Below, one piece after another: positions 1-7,315 of a stretch of 64,000 nt of DNA. Under the pieces are notes generated by a model that was not told the DNA's origin, did not search any database, and saw only the letters and a list, made by a program, of their open reading frames with translations. This DNA comes from Corynebacterium sp. NML140438 (lineage in GTDB: Bacteria; Actinomycetota; Actinomycetes; Mycobacteriales; Mycobacteriaceae), in NCBI RefSeq assembly GCF_001875725.1, contig NZ_MLCQ01000029.1, positions 1-64,000 of the forward strand, read 5' to 3'. Each line of letters starts with the position of its first letter. Position 1 is the stretch's first letter. The position numbers and the translations under genes are program-made.

Positions 1-449
1 CCGACGGGGCACAACAGGACCAGTCACAACCACATCAACAAAACAGTCAACATGACCATGCATCTGCACCAAAACTAGCGACACCCAATCATAGGTTCAA
101 GCATCACCACCGGCACACACCACAAACGTGGCACACAGCACGCAACCAAACGTCAATGCAATCAAAAAAATAAAAAGTACATTGGCACACTATCGAGTTC
201 TCAAACAACAACCGCACACCCAACAACCAACCCCACAACCAGAGCCAGCGTCAAGCAGCTGAAACAAAGTTACACACCCGCAAACACAGTGTCAAATCCA
301 ACCAAACCAGCCAGACCCGAAACCGCCCACAAGCAGCAACCTTATTCACTTTAATCATTCCCTCCAAGCGACTGGGCCGCTCGTCGGCAACGAGGGATAA
401 CTTAACCACGAACCAACAAACAACACAAATCGCCAGCACAGCAAGCGTT
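1..449. other. No recognisable gene
   Basis: This A- and C-rich stretch lies downstream of the leftward siderophore importer. A 78-codon minus-strand frame (251-487) exists, but it overlaps the ATPase end, has no family resemblance and shows no clear ribosome site, so I do not call it. I see no tRNA, no insertion-sequence end and no convincing terminator with a T tract. Confidence 0.5.
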
Positions 450-1205
450 TTAGTGATATGTAGCGAGGGGCCCGTCCGGCCCTTCAATCACATGCACGGG
501 CGTGTTAAAGATTTGCGTGAGCAATTCGTCGTTCATGATTTCGCGCGGAGTCCCAAACGCGGCGATCTGACCATCCTTGGTGGCACAGATGTAGTCGGCG
601 TACTTCGCTGCGAAGTTGATGTCGTGCAGCACGATGATGATGGTCCGCCCGAAGTCCCTCGCGGCGGAGTACAGGTGCTTCATCATTTCCACCGAGTGTG
701 CAATGTCGAGATTGTTTAGTGGTTCGTCGAGAAGAACATAGTCAGTTTCCTGGCAGAGCACCATCGCAACGTAAGCGCGCTGGCGCTGCCCTCCTGAGAG
801 CTGATCCAGGTAACGGTTTTCGAGTTCGTGGAGACCAAGGAAGTCGATGTACTTCGAGATGATCTGCTCGTCCTCGGGAGTGAGACGTCCATGGCTGTAC
901 GGGAAGCGCCCGAAGCCGACGAGCTGGCGCACCGTCAGGCGCGTCACAAAGTGGTTCTCCTGACGCAAGATCGAGATGATCTTTGCGAGATCTTTTGATT
1001 TAGCGCTGGTGACGTCCATACGGCCGATTTCGACCGTGCCGGAGTCGATAGCTAAGAGACGCCCAATCATCGTGAGGAGCGTCGACTTGCCCGCACCGTT
1101 CGGTCCAACGAGCGCGGTGATGCCACCAGCGGGAATCTCGATATTGACGGGTCCGATTTTGACGTCGTCGCCGTAGTCTTTGCGGACTTCTTTCAGCGTG
1201 ATCAT
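450..1205 (-). CDS. Siderophore ABC transporter ATP-binding protein (FepC/YclP type)
   Basis: Cytoplasmic ATPase that would power uptake of an iron chelate through the two permeases encoded upstream. At 251 residues it has normal length for the family. Visible motifs are Walker A GPNGAGKST (about 34-42), the signature LSGGQ (136-140), Walker B VLLDEP (157-162) and the switch histidine in IIVLHD. The start overlaps the stop of the adjacent permease by 4 bases, so the four genes 450-4213 form one tightly coupled operon. A DtxR-like box lies upstream of the first gene, which suggests repression by iron. The exact ligand cannot be read from the sequence; the overall style recalls petrobactin/enterobactin-type systems (YclNOPQ, CeuBCDE). 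Confidence 0.92.
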   Translation of the reverse strand: MITLKEVRKDYGDDVKIGPVNIEIPAGGITALVGPNGAGKSTLLTMIGRLLAIDSGTVEIGRMDVTSAKSKDLAKIISILRQENHFVTRLTVRQLVGFGRFPYSHGRLTPEDEQIISKYIDFLGLHELENRYLDQLSGGQRQRAYVAMVLCQETDYVLLDEPLNNLDIAHSVEMMKHLYSAARDFGRTIIIVLHDINFAAKYADYICATKDGQIAAFGTPREIMNDELLTQIFNTPVHVIEGPDGPLATYH

Positions 1206-2224
1206 AAGCGTCCCTTCTTCAAGATGACTGCCAAAAAGGTGATGCCACCGACGAGCTCAATGATGATGGATACGACGCCCTGCGCATAAAACACGTGGTT
1301 CATGATGAAGTAGGCGCCACTGAGTACGCAGAATCCCAGCAGTGCTGCCATTGGGAAGATGTAGCGGTGGTCGTAGGTATCGCAGAATTGGTATGCAAGC
1401 GTCGCTACGAGGAACCCTAAGAACGTCATCGGCCCAACGAGCGCAGTCGAGACCGCCATCAAGATGGAGACCAGCACCAATGTGAAGATCGAGTGGAATC
1501 GGTGGCTAACGCCGAGGTTCACGGTGACATCCCTGCCAAGTGCGAGGACGTTGAGGCGGCGTGAATTGAGTACCAGTAGTGCTGTGGCGCCGACCGCGAG
1601 CGGAATAGCAACCGGATAGTAGTCAGGATCCGCGTTGTTGACAGAGCCAAACAACCGCGCGGTGAGGACATCGAACTCGCTTGGTGTGAGGAGGCGCTGC
1701 ATGAACGTCGACACGCTGCCGAGTCCGCCACCGATCACGATGCCGACCAGCAGCATCGCGTGCATATTTGCGTGCTTTCCGGACAACAGCCATGCGTACA
1801 GCACAAGGCTCAGGCCAACCATGAGCACTAGCTGCAGCACGAACATCTGGAGCGTATATCCATTGTTCAGGCCAGCGGCACCGAGGAAGAACACGGTCGA
1901 GGTGTGTATCGACACGTAGAGGGCTTCAAAACCCATGATGGACGGCGTAATGATGCGGTTGTTCGTCACCGTTTGGAACGAGACGGTCGCCACCGCTTGG
2001 CACAGCGCCACAATCGCCATCGCGATAACCGAGTTCAAACGGCGCTTCGCAATCAACCAGTATCCGGTGGTGCCGAAGTCCATGGGGTTGCCGTAGGCCA
2101 GCAAACCCGCGGTAAAGCAGACCGCGGCGATGATAAGGCACGCAAGAATTACCCAGTAGCGGGTTTTGCTCCTGCTGGATTGGAAGGCGCCGACGAAGCG
2201 GGCGTCGATAGGTTGTTTAGGCAC
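1202..2224 (-). CDS. Iron-siderophore ABC permease (FecCD family)
   Basis: Polytopic membrane protein of 340 residues with about nine hydrophobic segments and FecCD features, including a conserved GP-TFLGFLVATLAYQ-like stretch in the second half. It should pair with the neighbouring permease (2217-3191) to form the channel that moves an iron chelate across the cytoplasmic membrane. The coding region overlaps both neighbours by a few bases, which supports translational coupling inside the operon. Having two separate permease genes is usual for this transporter class. Substrate not determined. Confidence 0.9.
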   Translation of the reverse strand: MPKQPIDARFVGAFQSSRSKTRYWVILACLIIAAVCFTAGLLAYGNPMDFGTTGYWLIAKRRLNSVIAMAIVALCQAVATVSFQTVTNNRIITPSIMGFEALYVSIHTSTVFFLGAAGLNNGYTLQMFVLQLVLMVGLSLVLYAWLLSGKHANMHAMLLVGIVIGGGLGSVSTFMQRLLTPSEFDVLTARLFGSVNNADPDYYPVAIPLAVGATALLVLNSRRLNVLALGRDVTVNLGVSHRFHSIFTLVLVSILMAVSTALVGPMTFLGFLVATLAYQFCDTYDHRYIFPMAALLGFCVLSGAYFIMNHVFYAQGVVSIIIELVGGITFLAVILKKGRL

Positions 2225-3191
2225 GGCGACTCTGCCTCACGATCAAGAAGACGAAAACCACCGCACCGATGATGCCCAAGATGACGGACACCGGGATCTC
2301 GAACGGGGCGATGATCGTGCGGGCCAGCAAGTCGCACACGGTGACGATGCCGACGCCAAGGAGGCAGACCCACGGAAGGTTGGAGCGGAGGTCGTCGCCA
2401 CGCATCATGGAAACAATGTTGGGAACAATGAGCCCGAGGAAGGGAAGATTGCCGACGACCACCGTCACGACGCCCGCTGCGACCGCAACGAGGCTCGTTC
2501 CGACCAAGATGATGCGGCCGTAGTTAAGGCCAATGTTCGTGGCGACGTCCTCCCCCAGGCCGGCGGCCGTAAGGCGGTCGGCGTAGAAGAACACGGCAAC
2601 CACGACCGCGACGACGATCCACAGCACCTCGTACTGCCCGGAAATCACTGAGGTAAACGAGCCAGCGAACCAAATCCCGAGCGACTGAAGCAGGTCAGTT
2701 TGAAGCGCCCAAAACGTGGAGAATGCGCTGACAACGGCGCCGAGCATGATGCCGACGATCGGGACGATCAGGCTCGAGCGCAGCGTCACCCTACGAAGGA
2801 ACGCAAAGAAGACCATCGTTCCGATGAATGCGAAGGTGACGGAAATGATCATGCGCTGCAGGATCGTGCCGTCGGGCAAGAATACGTACGACGCCAGCAG
2901 GCCCAGGCCAGCCCACTCGGTGGTACCCGTCGTGGTGGGCTCGACGAAGCGGTTCTGGGTGAGCATCTGCATGATGAGGCCGCTCATCGCCATCGCAGCC
3001 CCGGCAAGCACCAGCGCGATAGTGCGCGGAACGCGGGTGGTTTTGAACATGTCCCAGCCGTCGCTTGATCGAAAAACGTCGTACTGGCCAACCAATAAGG
3101 ACAGGGCCAGCAGCACGATCACAATGACGAGACCCACCCCAAGCTTCCAGTTAAGAAGTTTGGGGTGGGTGCGCGTACCCGGTTGCGCCAT
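2217..3191 (-). CDS. Iron-siderophore ABC permease (FecCD family)
   Basis: Second permease of the importer, 324 residues, with strongly hydrophobic segments across its length. The FecCD hallmark GNLPFLGLIVPNIVSM is near residue 235, followed by a short cytoplasmic loop of the type that contacts the ATPase. Its start codon overlaps the stop of the binding-protein gene upstream by one base, and its end overlaps the next permease by 8 bases. Function is inferred from family and operon. Confidence 0.9.
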   Translation of the reverse strand: MAQPGTRTHPKLLNWKLGVGLVIVIVLLALSLLVGQYDVFRSSDGWDMFKTTRVPRTIALVLAGAAMAMSGLIMQMLTQNRFVEPTTTGTTEWAGLGLLASYVFLPDGTILQRMIISVTFAFIGTMVFFAFLRRVTLRSSLIVPIVGIMLGAVVSAFSTFWALQTDLLQSLGIWFAGSFTSVISGQYEVLWIVVAVVVAVFFYADRLTAAGLGEDVATNIGLNYGRIILVGTSLVAVAAGVVTVVVGNLPFLGLIVPNIVSMMRGDDLRSNLPWVCLLGVGIVTVCDLLARTIIAPFEIPVSVILGIIGAVVFVFLIVRQSRRA

Positions 3192-4213
3192 TACTTGGCG
3201 GCCTCCAGCTGGTCAGCAATGCCGTTCAGGATTTCGGTGTAGGTCAGGATGGACTCGTTGATGTAGGTGTCCTGCGGAGCCACATAGATGTGATTCTCCT
3301 TGACTGCGGTGACATTCTGCAGTGCGGCAGAGTCGCTCAGCACGCTCAGAGCAGCCGGGGACTCCCCTTCCTTCTTAATGGCCGCGTCGCGGTCAAGGGC
3401 GAAGATCCAATCTGGGTTGGAGTCGGCGATAGCCTCAACAGAAATATCGTCACCCTTGTGGTCGCTCGAGGCGTTTTCTACCTTCAGCGCCGGAGTGAAA
3501 CCGATGAGGTCAAAGAGGGGGCCAAAGGTGCGGCCGATGCCCGGGGCAACATATCCGATTTCCCCACCTGAAACGTTGACAGCCATCACGGTCTGCGCTG
3601 GGTCGTATGCGTCGCGAGCACGCTGTACTGCCTTGGTGAAGTCTTCCACGGTCTTCTCAGCCTCAGCCTGTTTACCGAAGATTTCGCCAAGCTCGAGGGT
3701 CTGACGGATCAACTCGCGGTCAAAGGGTTCATCGTCACGTGGTTCGAAGTCGACGAGTACTGCGTTCGGAACCAGTTTCTGAATCTCGTCGTCGTACTTT
3801 TCAAAACGCTGGCCCGAGATGATTACGTCCGGGTCAGCTGCAACGATGATCTCCAGATTGGGCTCCTTGTGATTGCCGATGTCCGCAATATCGTCATTGT
3901 CTCGCAGGCCCGGAACATCCTTCGAAACCAACTTCTTTGGCGCCGCAACCGGCTTCACACCCCAAGAGTCCAGGAGCTCGAAGGTGCGGTTGTCGAGCGC
4001 AACGACGCGCTTCGGCGGAGTCGGCACAGTCTTTTCGCCATAGTTGTCGGTCACGGTCACGGTGCCGTTTTCCGCGGCAGCCGTCGTAGCGGAGGCGCTA
4101 GCCTGGGTCTCCGAAGTGGACGCGTTGTTCGACTCTGCTTCAGAGCAGGCGGTCAGCGTCATCGCTGCGGCAGCCGCAACAGCCACGATGGTCTTACGTG
4201 AAAAACGAATCAT
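3191..4213 (-). CDS. Siderophore-binding lipoprotein
   Basis: Extracellular binding component of the importer, 340 residues. It begins with basic residues, a hydrophobic stretch and a lipobox LTAC, with the lipidated cysteine at residue 23. A Ser/Thr/Ala-rich linker follows, then a periplasmic-binding fold of the TroA/FecB class (EKTVPTPPKRVVALDNRTFELLDSW style opening). It is the first gene of the operon and is preceded by a DtxR-like box about 70 bases upstream. It would capture the ferric chelate outside the cell and hand it to the permeases. The chelate type is unknown. Confidence 0.92.
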   Translation of the reverse strand: MIRFSRKTIVAVAAAAAMTLTACSEAESNNASTSETQASASATTAAAENGTVTVTDNYGEKTVPTPPKRVVALDNRTFELLDSWGVKPVAAPKKLVSKDVPGLRDNDDIADIGNHKEPNLEIIVAADPDVIISGQRFEKYDDEIQKLVPNAVLVDFEPRDDEPFDRELIRQTLELGEIFGKQAEAEKTVEDFTKAVQRARDAYDPAQTVMAVNVSGGEIGYVAPGIGRTFGPLFDLIGFTPALKVENASSDHKGDDISVEAIADSNPDWIFALDRDAAIKKEGESPAALSVLSDSAALQNVTAVKENHIYVAPQDTYINESILTYTEILNGIADQLEAAK

Positions 4214-4284
4214 GTTGAAAAGTATCCTTGCTACTCATATCCAAGGGTAGGGTTACCTCACTCACCCTAAGCCACCCATGAGAG

Positions 4285-4303
4285 TTAGGCAAGGCTTAGA
4301 GAA
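4285..4303. promoter_or_regulatory. DtxR/IdeR-like iron box
   Basis: The 19 bases TTAGGCAAGGCTTAGAGAA agree with the corynebacterial DtxR consensus TTAGGTTAGSCTAACCTAA at 13 positions by my alignment. The site sits about 70 bases ahead of the siderophore-binding lipoprotein start, where iron-dependent repression would be expected. A second, weaker TTACC...CCTAA segment occurs at 4253-4270. Confidence 0.6.
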
Positions 4304-4437
4304 GAAAGTAATTATCGACGTCCCCCTCCCCTTACCCCCGTGCCTTGCATCTACGCAGCTTAGATCGCATCGAACCAGCCATTGACCGCAGCCCCATCGC
4401 CTGGCATGATTCACCCTACAGAAAGGTGGTACTCACA

Positions 4438-4626
4438 ATGACAGCTCCAATGCTTGGCAGAAAAAACACCCGACAACTTCGAGAATTACGCGACCGGCTG
4501 GTAAAAAGTCTCCAGCCGCAAACTATCGACGATCTCAAACGTCTTCGCGCTGTCAATGACCTCACGTACGATGAGGCACGGACCCTTTCAGAATACGAAG
4601 CCCTCGAATTTCTGATTGGCGAATAG
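4438..4626 (+). CDS. Small hypothetical protein, first gene of a pair
   Basis: A 62-residue, mostly helical, charged protein with a high density of Arg, Leu and Glu. A GAAAGGTGG ribosome site at 4421-4429 favours this ATG over the longer frame starting at 4345. Its stop TAG overlaps the GTG start of the next gene by one base, so the two are co-translated. The layout (small acidic/basic helical protein followed by a larger partner) resembles a toxin-antitoxin or chaperone pair, but I recognise no domain. Function unknown. Confidence 0.75.
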   Translation: MTAPMLGRKNTRQLRELRDRLVKSLQPQTIDDLKRLRAVNDLTYDEARTLSEYEALEFLIGE

Positions 4627-5327
4627 TGGATAGTAACCAGTTTGAAGCTAAGTTTGCTGCCTTTCAACAACAAGTCACAGATTTAATAGCAGCCACCGTC
4701 GCTGACCGCGTGATTACTGAATTTAGTTTCTGCAACCCTGATATTTGCGCGGGATCTTTCGAACTTCTTGCACCTCTCTCGTACAAGATCCCAGAAATCG
4801 GAGGTGCGGAGCTACACGTAAACTGCAAAATCACCCTCGATCGTACTAACAGCTTCCTTTCCACTCACTCCAGTAGCTACGGCGTACGCTTTCTCTACGG
4901 CCCAAAAAAGAAACGAAAAGTCCACCCCATTGTTCGGTTTGAGTATCTTCGCGATTCGCAGAAACGACCTTCCGCACACATTCATGTCAGCTCCAACTCC
5001 CCAGCACTAGCTATGTTGCTCGAACGCAACAAACATAGCGAAGCAGGTTTTGAACAGCAGAATCTTCACTACCCCACTGGAGGTCATCATTTCCGTGTTT
5101 GCCTTGAAGACGTCATTCAGTTTTGCATCACAGAGCTCGGATTTATGGGTAAGCCCGGTTGGCAAATGCACGTTGAGGCTGGGAGGCAAGAGTTTTTGAA
5201 ACACCAAATCAATGCAGTGGTGAAGCAGGATTGCGAGACTGCGGCGGAAGTACTTCGCCAGCTCGGATATGAAGTGAGCAGCCCACAAAACCAAATTGAC
5301 CTGCCAGGACGACGTCCCGGCTGGTAA
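4626..5327 (+). CDS. Hypothetical protein, second gene of a pair
   Basis: A 233-residue protein starting with GTG and overlapping the previous stop by one base. It is soluble and rich in aromatic and histidine residues. A central stretch SAHIHVSSNS, then LHYPTGGHHFRVCLEDVIQF and a C-terminal VLRQLGYE segment, resemble a family of uncharacterised actinobacterial proteins I have only a vague memory of. No catalytic signature can be named. It probably acts with the 62-residue partner upstream. Confidence 0.75.
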   Translation: MDSNQFEAKFAAFQQQVTDLIAATVADRVITEFSFCNPDICAGSFELLAPLSYKIPEIGGAELHVNCKITLDRTNSFLSTHSSSYGVRFLYGPKKKRKVHPIVRFEYLRDSQKRPSAHIHVSSNSPALAMLLERNKHSEAGFEQQNLHYPTGGHHFRVCLEDVIQFCITELGFMGKPGWQMHVEAGRQEFLKHQINAVVKQDCETAAEVLRQLGYEVSSPQNQIDLPGRRPGW

Positions 5328-5466
5328 CACCTGCTCGAATAGGAAAACTCCCTGGCCTGTGGAGGCAGAACTACTATGAGCTATTCTTGATGTCTACCCC
5401 CTTTAGCTGCGACAGAATACTCGGAGCACTGAATCTCACCGCGTCAGTACGACAGGAGGACCTCAA

Positions 5467-5610
5467 ATGTCCACAATCGCAGTCTTGGCATTCTTTCTCG
5501 CCTACGTCGTCGCCCCTAGCAGTCCCATCACATGGGCCCTGCTCGCGGTCGCGTTCGTCGCCCTCACTTGGGACACAGTTGTGCTCGTGCGAAAGGCTGC
5601 TGCCCGATGA
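5467..5610 (+). CDS. Tiny membrane protein
   Basis: A 47-residue frame behind a strong ribosome site (ACAGGAGGACCTCAA then ATG). The product is almost entirely hydrophobic, with two likely membrane segments (AVLAFFLAYVVAPSS and WALLAVAFVALTWDTVVLV) and a basic end RKAAAR. Its stop overlaps the next start as ATGA. Two overlapping small membrane genes next to a phage-type module could be holin-like, but this is only positional inference. Confidence 0.65.
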   Translation: MSTIAVLAFFLAYVVAPSSPITWALLAVAFVALTWDTVVLVRKAAAR

Positions 5611-5641
5611 GCACACCTCTAAAGATGAGCACACCTCTAAA
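5606..5641 (+). repeat. Tandem 18-base duplication at a start codon
   Basis: The unit GATGAGCACACCTCTAAA occurs at 5606-5623 and again at 5624-5641 without a gap. It duplicates the start codon and first five codons of the small membrane gene in frame. Confidence 0.9.
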
Positions 5642-5771
5642 CAACGCGGCCATCTACGTCCTCGTCACTGTTCTTGCGTATCTCGCGACCGGCTGGGCTT
5701 GGACGATTGCCGTTGGCGCTGCCGTAGCTCTTTCAGCGTTCTCCCGCCACTTGTACACAGACAAGGCGTAA
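5607..5771 (+). CDS. Small membrane protein, coupled to the previous gene
   Basis: A 54-residue protein with one or two hydrophobic segments (IYVLVTVLAYLATGWAWTIAV) and a charged tail HLYTDKA. It starts in an ATGA overlap with the preceding tiny gene. The first codons are duplicated: an 18-base unit is present twice in tandem, giving MSTPLK-MSTPLN, so either ATG could serve as the start. The stop codon lies in the loop of an intrinsic terminator. Confidence 0.6.
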   Translation: MSTPLKMSTPLNNAAIYVLVTVLAYLATGWAWTIAVGAAVALSAFSRHLYTDKA

Positions 5772-5780
5772 CGCCTTTTT
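5763..5780 (+). terminator. Intrinsic terminator overlapping a stop codon
   Basis: AAGGCG and CGCCTT form a six-base-pair stem around the loop TAA (5769-5771), followed by TTT. The loop is the stop codon of the small membrane gene. Confidence 0.65.
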
Positions 5781-5798
5781 CGGGGGGCAAGTTCAGTT

Positions 5799-6242
5799 TC
5801 ACAGGGGAAGCTCCTGAAAGTCAGCGTCGAAATAGGTGATCGGCAGCTCGAGGTGGTGGGCCCATTCGATCTCGGCGCGCATCCCTGCCGAGACACGGGC
5901 CGTATAGCCCCAGATCGCCTCGCACTTACTAAGAAGAATTCGGTTGAAAAACATCGCCAACTCGCGCTCGCTCGCGTCGGTGTCGTCCATGAACTGCGGA
6001 AACAACAGGTGCGGTGCGAGCGGAATCTTGTGACGTGCCACCGCGTGAGCACACAACGCGCGTGCAAGTCCCACGTTGTTCTTTGTGACACCGGAATACG
6101 GCGAGCAGATGTAGGCCAAGGGCCGGTGGCCGTACTCGGCGCGCTGGAGACTCTTCAGCGCCTTGTATGCGGTGGGGTCTGGGTAGCCCTCGGTGTTGTG
6201 GGGTGAGAAACCCAGGTCGATGCCGGGAGCAGTCGTCGTCAT
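5799..6242 (-). CDS. DUF4406-type nucleotide-binding phage protein
   Basis: A 147-residue soluble protein. The region around residues 40-60 reads PLAYICSPYSGVTKNN, and later come MFFNRILLSKCEAIWGYTARVSAGMRAEIEWAH. Both match the nucleoside 2-deoxyribosyltransferase-like DUF4406 family found in phage and prophage genomes. The usual role is unknown, possibly nucleotide metabolism or DNA-base scavenging. Its start overlaps the stop of the antirepressor gene by 4 bases, so the two are expressed together as the last genes of the leftward module. Confidence 0.75.
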   Translation of the reverse strand: MTTTAPGIDLGFSPHNTEGYPDPTAYKALKSLQRAEYGHRPLAYICSPYSGVTKNNVGLARALCAHAVARHKIPLAPHLLFPQFMDDTDASERELAMFFNRILLSKCEAIWGYTARVSAGMRAEIEWAHHLELPITYFDADFQELPL

Positions 6243-7009
6243 GCCGCACCGCCGTCCTGCTCGATGGATGGCAGGATGTCCCGCTGGTTTTTCAGCTGCT
6301 CGTAGATGAACAGGCGGCCTTTCTGGGTCCAGTAAGTGTGCAACCGGGTGTGGCGTCCTTCTGCTACCAGATGGGTTTTCGTGTCCGTGTAGCCGTTACC
6401 GGCATGAGCTTGATAGAGCACCCACACACCCGACTGTTTGAACTGAATCCCAAGTTCATGGAGCAGTTGATTCATCTTGCGGGCCGACAACCCGTAATCC
6501 TTAGCGATCAACGTGATCGGCACAGCGTCAGGCGACTGCAGCACGATGTCGTAATACGTGACCTTCGGAGTGGCCTCAAGAAGGGCCTGCTCGGCTGCCA
6601 GTCGCTTGGCCCGCTCGGATCGAAGCTGGATGATGGCCTGCTCGAGGAACTCGTCATCGTCCAAGAGCTTGTCGATGGCGTAGACGCCATGGCGGCGGAT
6701 GGTGGGTAGGACCTCGTCGACAACCCAGGCTTCGAACTGTTGGGCTGCGGGGAGCTTGGAGGAGAAGATGAGCCGGTACAGGTCACCTTCGGAGATGAAC
6801 CGGGCTTCTTGAGTGCGCCCGAGCGCATCCGTGATGGGGTGGTGAAACGCCACCCCACGTCCATGCTGCTTGATGGCGTTAACTGGATCCTTGTACCCCA
6901 AGGCGATGGCCACATCACGGCCACAGAAATACACCTTGTTCTCATGCTCGATAGTTCGGATCGTTCCAAAGGCATCGTTGGTGAATACCTGAAGATCTCT
7001 CGTAGCCAT
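6239..7009 (-). CDS. Phage antirepressor (BRO-N plus KilAC domains)
   Basis: About 256 residues from the ATG at 7009, chosen because AAAGGAG sits 7 bases upstream; a longer in-frame extension lacks a ribosome site. The N-terminal half has BRO-N features (YFCGRDVAIALGYKDPVNAI, FISEGDLYRLIFSSKLPAA, WVVDEVLPTIRRHGVYA). The C-terminal half has the KilAC/ANT pattern (LIAKDYGLSARKMNQLLHELGIQ, then WVLYQAHAGNGYTDTKTH). Such proteins bind DNA or counter phage repressors. The gene is preceded by a leader nearly identical in design to the one at 11941-12033, which implies a shared regulator. Confidence 0.88.
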   Translation of the reverse strand: MATRDLQVFTNDAFGTIRTIEHENKVYFCGRDVAIALGYKDPVNAIKQHGRGVAFHHPITDALGRTQEARFISEGDLYRLIFSSKLPAAQQFEAWVVDEVLPTIRRHGVYAIDKLLDDDEFLEQAIIQLRSERAKRLAAEQALLEATPKVTYYDIVLQSPDAVPITLIAKDYGLSARKMNQLLHELGIQFKQSGVWVLYQAHAGNGYTDTKTHLVAEGRHTRLHTYWTQKGRLFIYEQLKNQRDILPSIEQDGGAA

Positions 7010-7010
7010 G

Positions 7011-7099
7011 TCTGGCTCCTTTCTAGGAAGCCGTCGATGAACGCGCAGAGATGTATGACTTCCTAGTAGGAGGGCTTCGAGGAGACCTATTTGATAACC
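7011..7099 (-). promoter_or_regulatory. Conserved leader A: promoter-like block plus SD-sequestering hairpin
   Basis: On the minus strand, a block beginning GGTTATCAAATAGG (7099 downward) and containing CCTCGAAGCCCTCC matches the 12033-11993 block ungapped at 32 of 41 bases by my count. CTAGGAAG (7066-7059) then pairs with CTTCCTAG (7030-7023) around a 28-base loop, directly followed by AAAGGAG and the antirepressor ATG at 7009. CTCC 5' of the stem can pair with the Shine-Dalgarno GGAG, extending the helix and hiding the ribosome site. Confidence 0.6.
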
Positions 7100-7168
7100 G
7101 ACCATCGGAAAGTCGCACCGGGTTTACCCCGCTGACAACCGGGCCACCCGCAGGGCAGACTCGCCGCT

Positions 7169-7315
7169 ATGGATAAAGCGACGGTGATGCAGGTGCTGGG
7201 ATCGTTGGATGAGGAGATGGTGTTCAAGTGGAGCTACCAACTGCGCTGCGACCCGCACCCAAGGGCCCAGGAGCTCTACGAGCTGGTGCACGAGTACCTG
7301 GATCAGTCTTTTTGA
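7169..7315 (+). CDS. Possible 48-residue protein
   Basis: A short rightward frame opposite the leftward module, with a charged, helix-compatible composition (MDKATVMQVLGSLDEEM and a tail ELVHEYLDQSF). There is no strong ribosome site, and it overlaps the 3' end of the decayed polymerase by 13 bases in the convergent direction. It may be a real small gene or chance. I list it because its amino-acid content looks protein-like and the gap between the two leftward genes is otherwise unexplained. Confidence 0.3.
   Translation: MDKATVMQVLGSLDEEMVFKWSYQLRCDPHPRAQELYELVHEYLDQSF

Noticed and set aside
4214..5400. Second copy of the ssrA 3' end as an attachment site
   Set aside because: I found no match to GGCGGCTCCACCA or its flank near the far end of the accessory block.
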